A DNA stretch of 64,000 nucleotides from Mesostigma viride (GCA_009746045.1 RPFO01000497.1:824970-888969), one strand, 5' to 3'. Positions 38,043 through 49,282 are shown, numbered from the stretch's first letter. The notes: a model not told the origin generated them from the letters alone. A program made the numbers and translations.

Positions 38043-40710
38043 CTTGAGCTTTCTTTTTTGAGATCAATAGAGTCCCCTTCCATGATCATGTGCGTGATCT
38101 GGTTATGATTTTCATCTATGGCGTGTGTGGCCACATCGTGTATTTACAACTTTCTAGCCATGGATAACTAGGTAACCATAAATTGGTTACCATGATAACT
38201 AGGTAAAAACGTGTTGGTTTCAGAATACATGTGATCGCTGCATTGTCATCTACAATGTACAAATCAATCACGGATTTCGGGGCTACGGATTTCGGGGCTA
38301 AGTTTTTGTGGGTAGAGATTGGCAAGGGTGTCTTTATCTTGCCACTTGGTCACTTGGTGTGCATTACGTCTGTTCTTGCGTTGGAGTCAAAAAACTGTCC
38401 GTGTGTGGTGGTGGACTTTTCCTCACGGGCAGTCGCCATATGTCATACAAGCACTTGTTCGGCGTACCACTAGCTCATGTATGTCACCATTGTAATTTTG
38501 CGTTGTAACAGCATTTCTCGGAGCCAACGGCCGTTGGACTCAAAAAACTGACCGTGTGTGGTGGTGGACTTTTCCTCACGGGCAGTCGCCATATGTCATA
38601 CAAGCACTTGTTCGGCGTACCACTAGCTCGTGGATGTCACCATTGTAATTTTGAGTTGTAACAGCATTTCTCGGAGCCAACGGCCGTTGGACTTCGAAAA
38701 ACTGATAGCCTTGTCTGAAGGTGTGTGCGTGAATGGCACATGTGCATCGTCGGGGGGAGTTTTCTCAAGAGCCACATGTGGTAGTGTAAGGTGGGCATGC
38801 TTAGTGCGTACGGGTGGGAGGGACAAGAGGTGCAGAAGTTGACGGCTTTTGACCTTGGGAAATGACACGGCACACATAAGACAACAAAGTGATAATTTTA
38901 ATGTCTTTACTGGTGTACTGTCAATTTCTCCGAGCCAACGGCCGTTGGACTCTCGAAACTCTCCTGTCTACAAAGTGTGTGCGTGCGATGGCACTTGTTC
39001 CATGTGCCGGGGGGGGGTGAGAAATCTGTCGTTCATTAATTTGTGCCTCGTCGGGGTGGGCATGCATGAATTTGTGCCTCGTCGGGGTGGACATGCATGA
39101 AAGCATTTTCATTGGTACTCGGGGTTCAATATTTTTGTCTTGCTGTTGAAACGTCGACGTGCTCTTCTCCTGCTCTTTTTTTTTCCTACTCAACGGCCGT
39201 TGGTGCTTTTAAACTTGCCCAGCGTTATGACTAGGATGCCCTTCTTTACTGCTAGCCACCGCCCCTTGTGTACAATGCTAGAATTAGGCCGGGGTAATGG
39301 TACACGTCCACCGCGTCCCCAGTGCAAGGTTCGTGAATGCGCTGGTTCGTAAAAAATTCGGCACTTGGAAGGTTCGAACACCTGACCCCACTTTCGTTAT
39401 TTCAACATGCCCTGAACGAAAAAGCTGCGTAAAGGATACATTAACCGTTCCCTGTTATTCTTGATTATATTGCGATATCATGGACGTACACACGCGGTTG
39501 GTGGTCCGTACTTGCCAACTGCACTTGCAAACTGACTGACTGACTGCCTCCGTTACGCACTTGCGTGTGTTTCCGTACTTGCCAACTGAACTTGCAAACT
39601 GACTGAATGACTGCCTCCGTTACGACTAACAAGTGAACGACGAGTGAGCTACTAAAGTTTTGTTCAGTTCATTGTGTCTATATGTACATAGCCGTTTCTT
39701 CAAAACCGTTGCGTGGATACCTTGATTCTGGGTTCGCTGATACTTGTTTCCCATTTTAAATCTCCCGTCCATAATTGGATACATGTAATGTAGGAGGATA
39801 CCCACTTGCCCGAAATCCGCGTAACGGGTGATTAGTACTGCTGTAAGCGGAACCACAGACAAATCTGTCTAACGGGCTAACATTATTGTCCTTCATGTAC
39901 TGGTTTTTGCACGCAGGACGCCATTCGCAACACCGCCTGACGGAGTCGGATGGACCGGACGTGCGTGAGGCTGCTGTTCACAGTCGTGAAGTTGGCAGAC
40001 ATTAATATCAACACGGTCACGAGAATTCGTCCAGAGAATAATTGATGCTTGTGACGTGCTCGACGGCTGCGATGACCGAGATGATGCGTGTAGTGCACAG
40101 CGTCCGAGACGTCGCGACACCCGTGGCTGTCCTGTTGATGCGAACGCACGGTGACGAGACGGAGCCCATTATATAGGTGGATTACAAGTTAGAACGGCCC
40201 TCGCGGTTGCACTGTTTAATCGCGAACGTGGATTTTGCGGAGCCGACGGCCGTTGGGGATTGGAAATCTGATGATATCGGGGCTGCGCACGACATCGAGG
40301 AACTGGGGATCGACGTAGGTCTACAGGCTCACTTGTCCGTCAACATGTATGGCCTCGCTTGACTGTCATCATCTTGACATGTACATAACTAGTTCATATA
40401 CCATGCATTTGACACTGCCTGCACGTGGATTTTCCAGACATACATTGAGGGTAATTATAACTCGAAAGCACTACGTACGATTGAGACGTCCGGTCGTAGA
40501 GCAGATGCACTGGAGCTTTCTGATCTTCCAATTGATGGGTCTGTAATTATGTAAGATATTCAGATATCGCGATGACTCGAGCATCGATGCATGGAATGTA
40601 ATAATGTATTTCATTCAATTATACATCCAATTTAACTCCGCAATTGAGGGGCACACATGTCCATCAGCCCGAGACAACATTTCCCAAGTAATTTTCGATT
40701 AGTGATTTAG
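38043..40710. other. Gene-poor region with dispersed palindromes
   Basis: No supported gene. Frames are short and lack domains. It holds perfect CCAACGGCCGTTGG at 38524, 38677 and 38935, and one-mismatch forms at 39190 and 40243. Each sits in a wider frame of TTTC on the left and GAAA or similar on the right. A 14-residue stretch near 40045-40090 loosely resembles an LDL-receptor class A motif but is isolated. Confidence 0.6.
38382..38687. repeat. Tandem 153-bp duplication with the palindrome at the junction
   Basis: The sequence from CAAAAAACTG (38388) to the palindrome at 38524 is repeated from 38541 to the palindrome at 38677, an offset of 153 bp with few differences. The first unit begins with half of the palindrome (GTTGG), suggesting duplication between palindromes. 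Confidence 0.85.
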
Positions 40711-40711
40711 T

Positions 40712-41583
40712 GTGGGCCTCCCCAGCCACAATGTCATCGTCAAGCACTTCGACCAGCCGGCAGGTGAGACCTCCACGAGCCTTCTTGAGGCATTTAAGCG
40801 CGACATTCTTGCCCCCATGCTACTCACTGGTGAGCTGGACATGTCGGCTGTCCGCCTCCCCCGCGCGCGGGGGAAGGCTGGCCCGGCACCCGTGCTCCTC
40901 ACCTTTAAGTACATGGCGGACAAGCTGTCGTTCCTTAAATGCCGCAAGAAGCTCTCGAGGACTCGCTTCACGCTGGATGACGACTTGACCCTGGCCCAGC
41001 AACAGCGGCGACGCGAGCTATGGCCGACCTACCTTCAGCTCCGGCACAGCGCAGGGGGAAAGCCGGTATACTGGAGGGGGGCGGTCATCCACGTTGACCA
41101 CAAGCCCTGGCAGCCCCCTCCTGCCACCCCAGACTAGGGAATTCATACCAGTAGTGTAGATTAGTCAGGCTTAGCCTAGCATGTGGCCCACGCGCATGTG
41201 CGCCCATAATGGCCCCCATGGATGTTGTCTACAGAATTTAGCTAAGCCCTGCCTATAACGGGACCCCCATGGATGTTGCATTAAGAATTTAGCCATGCTA
41301 CGCAGTGTGCACAGAGAGATGCTCTCTGTCGAGAAGCCATGCCCTAGCTCTTGTATAGCCATGATGATCTTCCCCCACATGACATACTCCCCCTTAGCTG
41401 GGCATAGTGTGAAGATCATGAGGGTGCAGGTGCCCTAGTGCACCTAGAGCAAGTGTTGTTTACATTCCCACCCTTGCAGGAAGTAGCTTAGAATGTATGA
41501 TAGGCCATATGCCCCTTCTCTGGGCTATGTGCTACATATACTCCCAACGGAGTTATGTTACAATTCAATTCAATTCAATTCAA
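40712..41583 (+). mobile_element. ORF1-only LINE ('half-LINE'), copy A
   Basis: A 5'-truncated ORF1 runs to a TAG at 41137. It contains VRLPRARGKAGPAPVLLTF and DDDLTLAQQQRRRELWPTY, matching the copy at 59637-61212 closely. This looks like the RRM and C-terminal domains of an L1-type ORF1 protein, which binds the element's RNA. It is followed at once by a 450-bp 3' UTR and a (CAATT)n tail at about 41561-41583, with no ORF2 between. Confidence 0.75.
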
Positions 41584-42164
41584 TGCATATTACTCATATG
41601 TGATGTAGTGTCCATGTATGATACAGTGTGCATGCCAATTACTCATTAGTACGCTGTGGAGGCAAGCAACAAATACTAAACTAAATGCTGCCGAGCGCCG
41701 GGATGCGGAAAATCGAGTAAGTAGGTACTTGCGTCACTTGCGTGTCATGCGCATGGGCATGCCCCGGAGTGCTGTGGCTCCCCAACGGGAGCACAAGTCT
41801 TAGAATTAGTTAAACAAATATCATCTGCATCATTCCCCAACCATTAAGCACTACCTGCGCAGCTGCCAGCAGAAGCACGACGGCAAGGGGGCCTGGTTCT
41901 GGTACAAGCGCCTCGGGCACCCGGACGGCCTCGGCCGGCCCCACCGCCACGACGTCCCCGGCGCCCCAGCCAAGCGGCTTCGTACCTGGGCCACGGCCAC
42001 GGCCGAGGTCGTGGGGACAGCTGCGCCGCCCCCACCCCTGCTCCCAGCCGCCGCCGCCCGCCCGGCCGCCCTGGCCGGCCCCGCTGGGCCCCCTGCCCCG
42101 CCTAGGTCAGCGGCGGACTACCTCGGTCCCCCCGCTGGTCCGCCCACTTGGCGACCCGTCTGAC

Positions 42165-43178
42165 ATGCCTCCTTTCACCTCTCGCGAGGTCACGGAGGCG
42201 GTCCAGCGCCTGCGTTATGACGCAGCCACCGGCTCTGACGAGATTCCGGCCGCAGTTGTAAAACTTGCAGCCGAACTCGAGGACACAGGTGTTATGCTGC
42301 TCTTCCGGGACATCTGCAACCGCCTTCTGCTGTCGTCGCAGCCACCTCCAGCGGCCTGGCAACACAGTTTTCGCACGATGCTGTACAAGAACAAGGGGTC
42401 GCCTGCCGACCCCGGCAACTACAGAGGGGTGTGCATTCAAAGTGCCCCCCTCAAGCTTCTTATGCGGCTCATCCTGAACCGCCTGCGCACGGCCCTGGAC
42501 GGTCACCTCAGCGAGACTCAGCACGGCTTCCGTTCAGGTCGCAACACAGTACAGGCGCTCTTCGCTACTCGCCGCCTGGTGGAGGAACTGCAACGCCTTC
42601 AGCCTGGTGAGTCCCCTTTGCACCTTGTGCTGGTGGACTTCATCAAAGCCTTCGATTCGGTTTTCTGGCCTGCGCTTTGGGACATCCTCGAGTTGTTCCG
42701 GATCCGGCCCCCGCCCCCTGATTGCTGTCATCCGCAACCTGTATGAAGGGTCCACCACTTCGGTGCGCACTTCTTACGGGACCACGCCCCCATGCCCTTT
42801 ACAGAAGGGTGTGTGGCAGGGCTGCGTGCTGTCGCCCTACCTGTTCATTATTGTTGTCGAATACGTAATGATTCAGGCGCGCAAGCGATTTGCCCGCATC
42901 GTGGGCAGGGAACCAGGAGTGCAGGTTGCTAACAAATTCTGGCATGGCGGTGCGGGCACGGAGATTCGGCTAGCAGACATCATTTACGCAGACGACACCA
43001 CCCTCTTCGAGGACACTGAGCACGTGCAGACATGGCTTGACTGCCTGGCTCTCGAGGCCCGTGCAGTGGGGCTTGAGGTCAGCAAGAAGACAGAGGCCCT
43101 GGCGGTTGGGCTCACCAACCCACCGCCGCCCCTCTATCTCCTAGACGGCTCTCGAGTCCTGTATCGGGACCGCGTTAA
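42165..43178 (+). pseudogene. LINE reverse transcriptase domain, frameshifted
   Basis: The sequence shows the RT block order of non-LTR retrotransposons: YKNKGSPADPGNYRGV; LSETQHGFRSGRNT; the motif A region LVLVDFIKAFDSV; motif B KGVWQGCVLSPYLFI; and motif C IIYADDTTLFED with the catalytic YADD. The first frame (42165-42746) and the second (used from about 42710) join at adjacent C5 runs at 42708-42718, so one base is lost or gained there. The frame then runs to RDRVN, where the piggyBac-like element interrupts it. The protein would copy its own RNA at a nicked target. Confidence 0.88.
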
Positions 43179-44874
43179 CCCCTAAATGGTCTTGCTGCCG
43201 ATTTTCCGCCAAAAAGTGACTTACAGCCGATTTGTCGGCACCTACTCGGGGGACCAGTTTGCGAGAATACTATTGGGAATTAGGAAACGTTTAGCTGAGA
43301 AGAATGAAAGTTTATAAGTTTCTCCAGAACATGATACTAGGGTTTGCTATATTTTGACCAAGTGTTCCAGACCGTCAAAGTACAAGGGGTCAGGGTACTT
43401 TTTCACGTACAACGTGCATTCCGGAAAACGACGACCTGGCCATGGCGGCTTGCGCCCACGCATGGCATTTACGTTTGCGTTCGAATTTTCTGGCCAAACT
43501 TAGGATATTGATTTTATACGTCCGAAAGATCATACAGGCCAATTTTTGGTTCGCGGGAATGCCATTTGATAGGTGTCGGCAGCGTTCTTGCTGGAAAAAA
43601 ACTGCGATCAGGCCGGACGATAGAAACGTTGACAGCAATACCTTTCCGGCGTATTTTAAAGGATATATCGGTTTCTTTGTACTTTTTATGATACATATTA
43701 GTCGTAAACGTGCAAGGGTGGCCAGAAATCGCCGAATCCAGCGACCATGCTGCACAACTTTGGTGTGCCGAAATGCGCCATTTTGCGGCCACCGCCTGGG
43801 CCAAGGTAACGCCATCCATGCCTGGTAAAGCTTAAGCATCGTTTTCCTATCGATTTTTGACGTTTATATATACGTTCTAGCTTGTGTAGCACATTCTTTT
43901 TGCATTATTCATGCTCTTTCTTGACCCTGGCCTGGCCCCTTTCTAAAACACCCTTCTTAGATGCTTCCCTCAGTCAGTTGACCTGCCACAGGGTGATGGT
44001 GATAAGTTTTAGAGGCTGTATGGGTTTGAATACCTCCATATATGTTTGTTATACATTTCCCACACACATATATTGCATGAGTGTGAGGCAGTTGGCTGGT
44101 CTCTGTGGCATCATCAAGCATGTAACCGGTGAGTAGAAGCTTCCCATTGTCAGCATGTGCCACCAGGTGTGCTGGCCATCACCTGGAAAGCTATAGCAGC
44201 TTAGGCCTAGTTTATCCTTGCTAGGGCAGGCTGAAATAGGCTTAAAATCACTAGTTTGTTGGTGGCTGCCTCCTAGAATGCATGCCTTGCGTAGGGTATC
44301 CGTACCACGTTACCTACGTGCATGGACAAGGTGGCACCTGCACATAGGTGCCATGTAAGGGCAGTGTGATGATGCAGTTATGTTTCCCCATCATTGTGGA
44401 AGGGAAATGTATTGTTTGGCATGGTTGGGGGCCATACTAGTAGGTATTAGTAGGTAGTATGCCCACTCCTACCCCCTTGGTTGCTTTTTACCAACGGTAC
44501 CCCTATGGGCTGTACTGGGTGTAACTGCTGGTATACCCACCCAAATGATGACCCCAATGGCTCAAACTGTTCAGCAACTAATTGTTTATCATCCCTGAAG
44601 TGGTAGGTGCCTAGCTCTTACAACATAATTCAAAATGCACATTCTACCAAAAATGAAAACGCTCGTCTTGACCCCCCTGACTTTGACGGCAGTTATACAT
44701 GGCCTACGATGAATATATGTGAGGTTGTGATATATCATGGCTTAGGGCAACTCATGGACATGCTTGCACGGTCCCAAGGACAGCCATTGGATATTGCTAG
44801 GTTGTACAGGGGCTGGTTTACAAAATAGGTGAGTTACTGCCGATTTATCGGCAGCATTTCCGCCCATTTAGGGG
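43179..44874. mobile_element. piggyBac-like non-autonomous element (1,696 bp)
   Basis: The target TTAA is duplicated at 43175-43178 and 44875-44878. The termini are inverted: CCCCTAAATGG at the left and CCATTTAGGGG at the right. Subterminal GCCGATTTGTCGGC and GCCGATTTATCGGC are near-palindromes in both arms. TTAA targets and CCC ends are the hallmark of piggyBac elements. No transposase frame is present. Removing it joins the LINE frame RVLYRDRVN to KLLGSLLP, so the insertion is precise and later than the LINE. Confidence 0.85.
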
Positions 44875-45528
44875 TTAAGCTGCTGGGCAGCCTGCTCCCC
44901 AGCTGCGAGGTTGATGTGGACCATCGCATCTCCCTCGCCTGGCACGCTTTACGCCAGTACCGGGCCCTGTGGCGCAAGCCCCTGGGCCGGCAAGATCGAG
45001 AAACAGGACCTGTTCAAGGTCCTCGTCCTTCCTGTTCTCACGTATGGCGCCGAGACGTGGACCCTCACCGCCGACCTGGCCCGCAAGCTGGACGGCGCGG
45101 TCACCAGCATGCTGCGTTCCATTTTCAGAGTAGGATATGCTGCTCATGTCCGCAATGAGGACCTGTACCAGGGCATGCCCTATATCACCAGCACCATTAA
45201 GCAACGCCGCCTGCAGCTAGTAGGGCACCTAGCTCGCACCAACCAGGTAGACACCTCACGTGGCCCCCCCGCAGGACTGCGACCAGCCCAGCCTGGCCGG
45301 CACCTCCTGACGTGGGCTGGGCCCAGTGATGTTAGACGCCGCAAGGCCCGCACCTTCAAAGAACAGCTAGTAGAGGACATGGGGGGCCTAGGCCTCTCGA
45401 TCGTGATTTGGAAGAAGATGATGGACAAGGCCAAGTGGGCCCAGGTCATAGAGGACATTCAGGACAACGAGCCCCCCCCAGTGGGGAAGCGCCCGCGTGT
45501 GGAATCCCGCGGGAGGCATGCCAGATAG
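44875..45528 (+). pseudogene. LINE ORF2 C-terminal part
   Basis: It resumes with KLLGSLLPSCEVDVDHRISL in one frame and changes frame near 44975-44990. It then reads EKQDLFKVLVLPVLTYGAE and WTLT, the conserved connection region after the RT of L1-type ORF2, and ends with PPPVGKRPRVESRGRHAR and TAG. The same region is seen in the fragment at 49788-50540. Confidence 0.8.
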
Positions 45529-45716
45529 CTCCCCCTAGGGCAGCGTGCGGCTGCCTAGATAGATGTTGTAGTTAGAATGCTGTTAGATAGATGTAGTATG
45601 TAGCCAATGTAGATAGATTAGACCGGTAGGAATGTTTGCACCCATCCATCCATCCATCCATCCAATGCTCCGTGACTCCCCAACGGGAGCACGAGCTAGT
45701 CTAATTAATTAATTAA

Positions 45717-46060
45717 CTAGATGGGGATGTAATCCTCATCCGAGCTGTCCTCTACTGTAATGGCAGACGAGGCGGTAGTGTAGCGGCTATCCTCAGGGCC
45801 AATAACCTCCACCTGCGGACTTCTACCCTGGCTAGCATCGGGCCGCGGGGCCCGTGGGGAGAAAACAGGAGCATACCCCTCAGGAAGGTGCTTATCGCAC
45901 CTCGGTCTGGCCGGGCCCCAGTGGCTAGCTTCATTGGCCAGCCAGGGCAGCATATCCTGACCTGGCCTGGCCCCACGGACATTCTACATGCACCATCCGT
46001 GGGGAGTCCCTTCATAGGCGCACATGCATGCGCGTATGCTCTGATTTTCTGATTTGGCAC
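45717..46060 (-). other. Unassigned open frame with acidic tail
   Basis: A minus-strand frame abuts the LINE tail and ends in EDSSDEDYIPI. It contains MLPWLANEASHW and no recognised domain. It might be the 3' end of another retroelement in opposite orientation; this is not established. Confidence 0.25.
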
Positions 46061-46124
46061 GCCGCAATTAAAACCATTTGCATTCAGTGCCGGTCCGCGG
46101 AAAACGCGGAAAACGCGATCTGCA

Positions 46125-46195
46125 AATGAATCCGACCGGAATCGAACTGGGGACCTCTCGCATGCAACTTTCGCTGACTATAGCTAGGACGGACG
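46125..46195 (-). ncRNA. tRNA-like Pol III boxes, decayed
   Basis: On the minus strand an A-box-like TAGCTATAGTC (46186-46176) precedes a good B box GTTCGATTCC (46147-46138) at a tRNA-like spacing. GTCCG can pair with CGGAT as a partial acceptor, but the T stem does not pair fully. It is probably a decayed tRNA or SINE head. Confidence 0.25.
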
Positions 46196-46240
46196 TCTCC
46201 GGATCCTAGGGCATCGCCAACTTACACCTACAGTCAGTAT

Positions 46241-46720
46241 ATCAAGGAGACAACCAGCGCAGGCCAGAAATCGGGAGAATCCGGACCATGCATGGTAGCT
46301 TGAGCCTGCCGTTATCTTGTCCGCGTGTTCGAGTCGTTCAGGATGATGAATATGAATGGTGATGGAAATGTGTAGCCTTGTGCATTGAAATTATGGCTGG
46401 CTTACGTGTAAAGCGACTAGATAGTGACCTAGACGGTGGGGCCGGAAACAGCTTGCTTGATCAGGGCGTGTGTTTCGAGCCTAACTGGCCGGGAGTGTCT
46501 AGGGGTAAGCACCATTGCTGCGGTCGCTCTCCCTGCTCCCACCACTTACGAGGAAATACCCGCAAATGGGAAACCACTGAAAAGGTCTAGCTAGTCAGTC
46601 ATTACGTTAGCCATGCCATGATTCAAAACGTCCAAGACCTGCACACAGTGTAAAGGCAAACATCCGGATCGAGGACAGCACTTTCAAATGTGCGGCGGGA
46701 ACCAAGCCCGCGTATGCCAG
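46241..46720 (-). mobile_element. Family X copy a (3' end at left)
   Basis: It begins on the plus strand with ATCAAGGAGACAACCAGCGC, the complement of the constant 3' end of family X. It extends through GTTCGAGTCGTTCAGGATGATG and ACCTAGACGGTGGGGCCGG to about GGACAGCACTTTCAAATGTG. It is homologous over several hundred bp to copies at 49345, 51147 and 52911. Just beyond, 46727-46860, is a minus-strand ORF1 fragment with the DDDLTL motif. Confidence 0.6.
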
Positions 46721-46904
46721 AAAACGTCATGTTGCTGCAGCGATGGCCATATAGCTCCCGTCGCCATTGTTGCTGCGCCACTGAGGGTCAAGTCGTCGTC
46801 CAGCGTGTAGGAAGTCCTCGAGAGCTTCTTGCAGCATTTAAGAAACAACATTATCCGGAGTCATGTTATGTTTTAATGATGCAGACGATATTTGTGACTT
46901 TCCT

Positions 46905-47085
46905 GTAGGCTGTAATTATTTTTCTAATGAGATTTAATTAGTAGTACTCCGCGGCATTAATTAAACCGTTTTGTGTAATTATTTTTTCTAATGAGATTAG
47001 CATAGTACTCCGTGGCATGCCTTTGCGCATGACACGCAAGTACTTACTTACTAATTACTTACTTACTTACTTACTTAGACCGCGG
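46905..47085. repeat. AT-rich tandem pair and (ACTT)n LINE-type tail
   Basis: Two copies, about 63 bp apart, of GTAATTATTTTTTCTAATGAG followed by AGTACTCCGYGGCAT. Then comes CATGACACGCAAGTACTTAC and an (ACTT)n tract. The complement resembles the end of a LINE 3' UTR also seen at 41710-41760. Confidence 0.5.
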
Positions 47086-47136
47086 TCGGTGCCTACCTGA
47101 CTGGTGCAAGCAATTAAGATGTCCTACGAATGAGCA

Positions 47137-48309
47137 CTATCCTACGCTGCCTAACCTAATCTCGTCCGTAATGCGACGCGCATTAACCAGGCCCCTTTGC
47201 CATCGTGCTTCTGCTGGCAGCTGCGCAGGTCCTTGACCATCTGCTGAGCGTCTGCCTTCTGAGCCTGCTCGTAGGCGGCCCTTAGAGCTGCTTGCAGCCC
47301 AGGTTTGGCGGTCGGATCCCTGTTGCGGCGGAGCATCTGCCTGGCGGCGACCACTGTCGGTGCGTGACGGTGGACAGCAAGCTGTCGGCGCGCGGAGGCA
47401 AGGTGGGGAGGGTGCGGGCAGCCAGGCGATACTTGGCAGCGACACCGCGGAGGATCACTGAACTATCACCCGGCGGCGGAATGGCGTGTAACTGCTGTCT
47501 GCTGCCCCCGGCGTCGAAGACGGCCAGAAAGTCATCCGGCATCCCTGTGCGACATAGCGGCCTGCTCTGCTGCTGACATCTTAATTGTCGGCATCCTTCA
47601 GCACAATCCGGAGCACCTTCAGTCAGATCTGGCTGAGGCGCCAGCTGTCGCGACAGTTGCACCCCAGGAAACCGCAATCTGATGCGAGCGAGCACGAGAC
47701 GGTGAGCAGATTCCACCGTGCCGGCATGACAGAATCTTGCAGGACGCGAGCATCGACAACTGAGGGGCGCTGAGCACGACGTACGCAGATATAGTCAAGG
47801 CACACCACCCGATCCGACGGCCCAAAAAAGGTGGCAAGCTGCTCAGCGGGGCGTGCGAAAGAAGCATTGCATGCAATCAGCGCAGATTCTGCCATGCAGC
47901 AGATTCCCAAATAAAGGCGTGTTACCGTCGCTCCTTGAGGGCGTTGAAGAAGGCCTCACGTTCCGCCTGAGCTCGACCCGCATGTGGTGCATATCCCACG
48001 ATAACGGTTAGCGTGTGGTGTGAATAGCCCTCAGTGGCCGAAAAAGTGGCCACTACAGCACACGCGGGGACCGTAGCACGATGGACTGGAGCTGCTCTGA
48101 TGCTGCCGGCGAGCATGCAAGAGGCCCACACCACCTTGACCCGGCCGGCGCGTCGCCGCCACCATACTGACCATAGTGGAACCGCCAGACCGCGCGAAGG
48201 TCGTCGACCAGCAGACCGGTCGTTGACCCCTTAATTGCTGAGGGTCAACAGTGCGTCGGTGCTCCTGAACCCCAAGGACAGTGAAGTTATGAGCATTCTC
48301 GGCAGCCAT
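47137..48309 (-). pseudogene. LINE ORF2 5' part: AP-type endonuclease and linker, frameshifted
   Basis: Read on the minus strand, MAAENAHNFTVLGVQEHRRT starts an apurinic-type endonuclease. VIVGYAPHAGRAQAEREAFF (about 48000) and VVCLDYICVRRAQRPS (about 47810) follow. DHRLVLARIRLRF-like residues, RQMLRRNRDP and finally DLRSCQQKHDGKGAW (47190) mark the linker to RT. At least three frame changes occur, and the RT is absent. The endonuclease would nick the target to prime reverse transcription. Confidence 0.7.
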
Positions 48310-48343
48310 AGCTCGTCACGGCTTTCTCCATGGACTATCTGTT

Positions 48344-48401
48344 CGAGCTACCATGGTCCGGATTCTCCCGATTTCTGGCCTGCGCTGGTTGTCTCCTTGA
48401 T
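48344..48401 (+). mobile_element. Family X 3' end, short copy b
   Basis: CGAGCTACCATGGTCCGG leads into TTCTCCCGATTTCTGGCCTG and ends GGTTGTCTCCTTGAT. Only about 58 bp of the family is present. It lies directly upstream of the minus-strand endonuclease start. Confidence 0.55.
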
Positions 48402-48409
48402 ATAGTGGT

Positions 48410-48510
48410 GTGCAGGTGCACTTTGTGCACCCAGAGCAGGCCGTAGTTTACACCCTACCCTTGCAGGAAGTAGCCCAGAGGGTATTAAAAGCCAGAGTTT
48501 TCCAAGCATA
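48410..48510 (+). mobile_element. Half-LINE 3' UTR fragment
   Basis: GCACTTTGTGCACCCAGAGC and CCTTGCAGGAAGTAGCCCAG match the 3' UTR found at 41430-41500 and 61060-61130. Confidence 0.5.
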
Positions 48511-48555
48511 GGTCATTAGTTAGAGTCTTTGTATCAGGGTATGCCTCCGACGTAC

Positions 48556-48700
48556 GGAGCGATCGCAGCAATTTCAGGTGCTCACCACTACTAGACACTC
48601 CCGGCCAGTTAGGCTCCAAACACACGCCCTGATCAAGCAAGCTATTTCCGGCCCCACCGTCTAGGTCATCTAGTCGTTCTACACGTCATTACTTGATATT
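48556..48700 (+). mobile_element. Internal family X fragment
   Basis: GCTCACCACTACTAGACACTC through GATCAAGCAAGCTATTTCCG and CTAGGTCATCTAGTCGTTC matches the body of family X as seen at 51420-51545. The constant 3' end is missing. Confidence 0.5.
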
Positions 48701-48706
48701 AGTTAG

Positions 48707-49282
48707 TAACATAACTCCGTTGGGAGTATGTGTAGCACATATCCCAGAGAAGGGGCATATATGGCTTTTAATACATTCTGGGCTACTTCCTGCAAGAGTG
48801 GAATGTAAGCAACAACTGCTCTAGGTGCACCAAGGGCACCTGCACCACCATGCTGTCTCGGAGCTCAACCCAACTAAGGGGGGGCCGGCATGGTGGGGAA
48901 GATCATCATTGCTATACAAGAGCTAGGGCATGGCTTCTCCCGATTTCTGGCCTGGCATGGTTGTCTCCTTGATACAAGAGCTAGGGCATGGCTTCTCCAC
49001 AGAGAACGTCTCTCTGCATGTACCATAGGCATAGCATGGCTAAATTCTTAATGCAACATCCATGGGAGGTCCCATTATAGGCATGGCTTGTCTAAATGCT
49101 GAAGGCATCATCCATGGGGGCCATTATGGGCGCACATGCGTGTGGGCCGCATGCTAGGCTAAGCCTGACTAATATCTACACTACTGGTATATATTCCCGG
49201 CCCTAGTAGTCTGAGGTGGCAGGAGGGGCCTGCCAGGGCGTGTGGTCAACGTGGATGACGCCCCCCCTCCAGTATACCTCTA
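48707..49282 (-). mobile_element. ORF1-only LINE, copy B, 5' truncated
   Basis: On the minus strand the end of ORF1 is visible (VYWRGGVIHVDHTPWQAPPA, about 49270-49205). It is followed by the same 3' UTR as copies A and C, ending in CTCCCAACGGAGTTATGTTAC. A 31-bp family X fragment with a 27-bp direct repeat interrupts the UTR at 48914-48998. Confidence 0.7.
48914..48998 (+). mobile_element. 31-bp family X 3'-end insertion with 27-bp target duplication
   Basis: 48914-48940 and 48972-48998 are identical 27-bp copies (beginning ATACAAGAGCTAGGGCATGG). They flank CGATTTCTGGCCTGGCATGG and TTGTCTCCTTG at 48941-48971. The insert is just the last ~31 bp of family X. The host is the half-LINE 3' UTR. 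Confidence 0.8.

Larger units (their letters stand above)
41841..45716 (+). mobile_element. LINE carrying ORF2 (reverse transcriptase), 5' truncated, interrupted
   Basis: It starts in the linker between endonuclease and reverse transcriptase (CQQKHDGKGAW) and runs through the RT domain. It is interrupted at 43179-44874 by a piggyBac-like element, and continues through the C-terminal domain to TAG at 45528. The 3' UTR ends with a (CATC) tract (45639-45664), CCAACGGGAGCACGAGC and a (TTAA)n tail. At least two frameshifts are present besides the insertion, so it is not functional as sequenced. Confidence 0.85.

Noticed and set aside
40040-40140. LDL-receptor class A-like motif (CDVLDGCDDRDDAC)
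   Set aside because: Only a single partial motif without the expected cysteine spacing, preceded by stops. Probably chance.
43390-43839. Open frames inside the piggyBac-like element as a transposase
   Set aside because: Short, overlapping on both strands, and without the DDD motifs or length of a piggyBac transposase.
46241-48401. A single DNA transposon with family X sequences as terminal inverted repeats and a TA target
   Set aside because: The TA duplication fits only this pair. Other X copies have 14-27 bp duplications and always keep the same end, which suits retroposition better.
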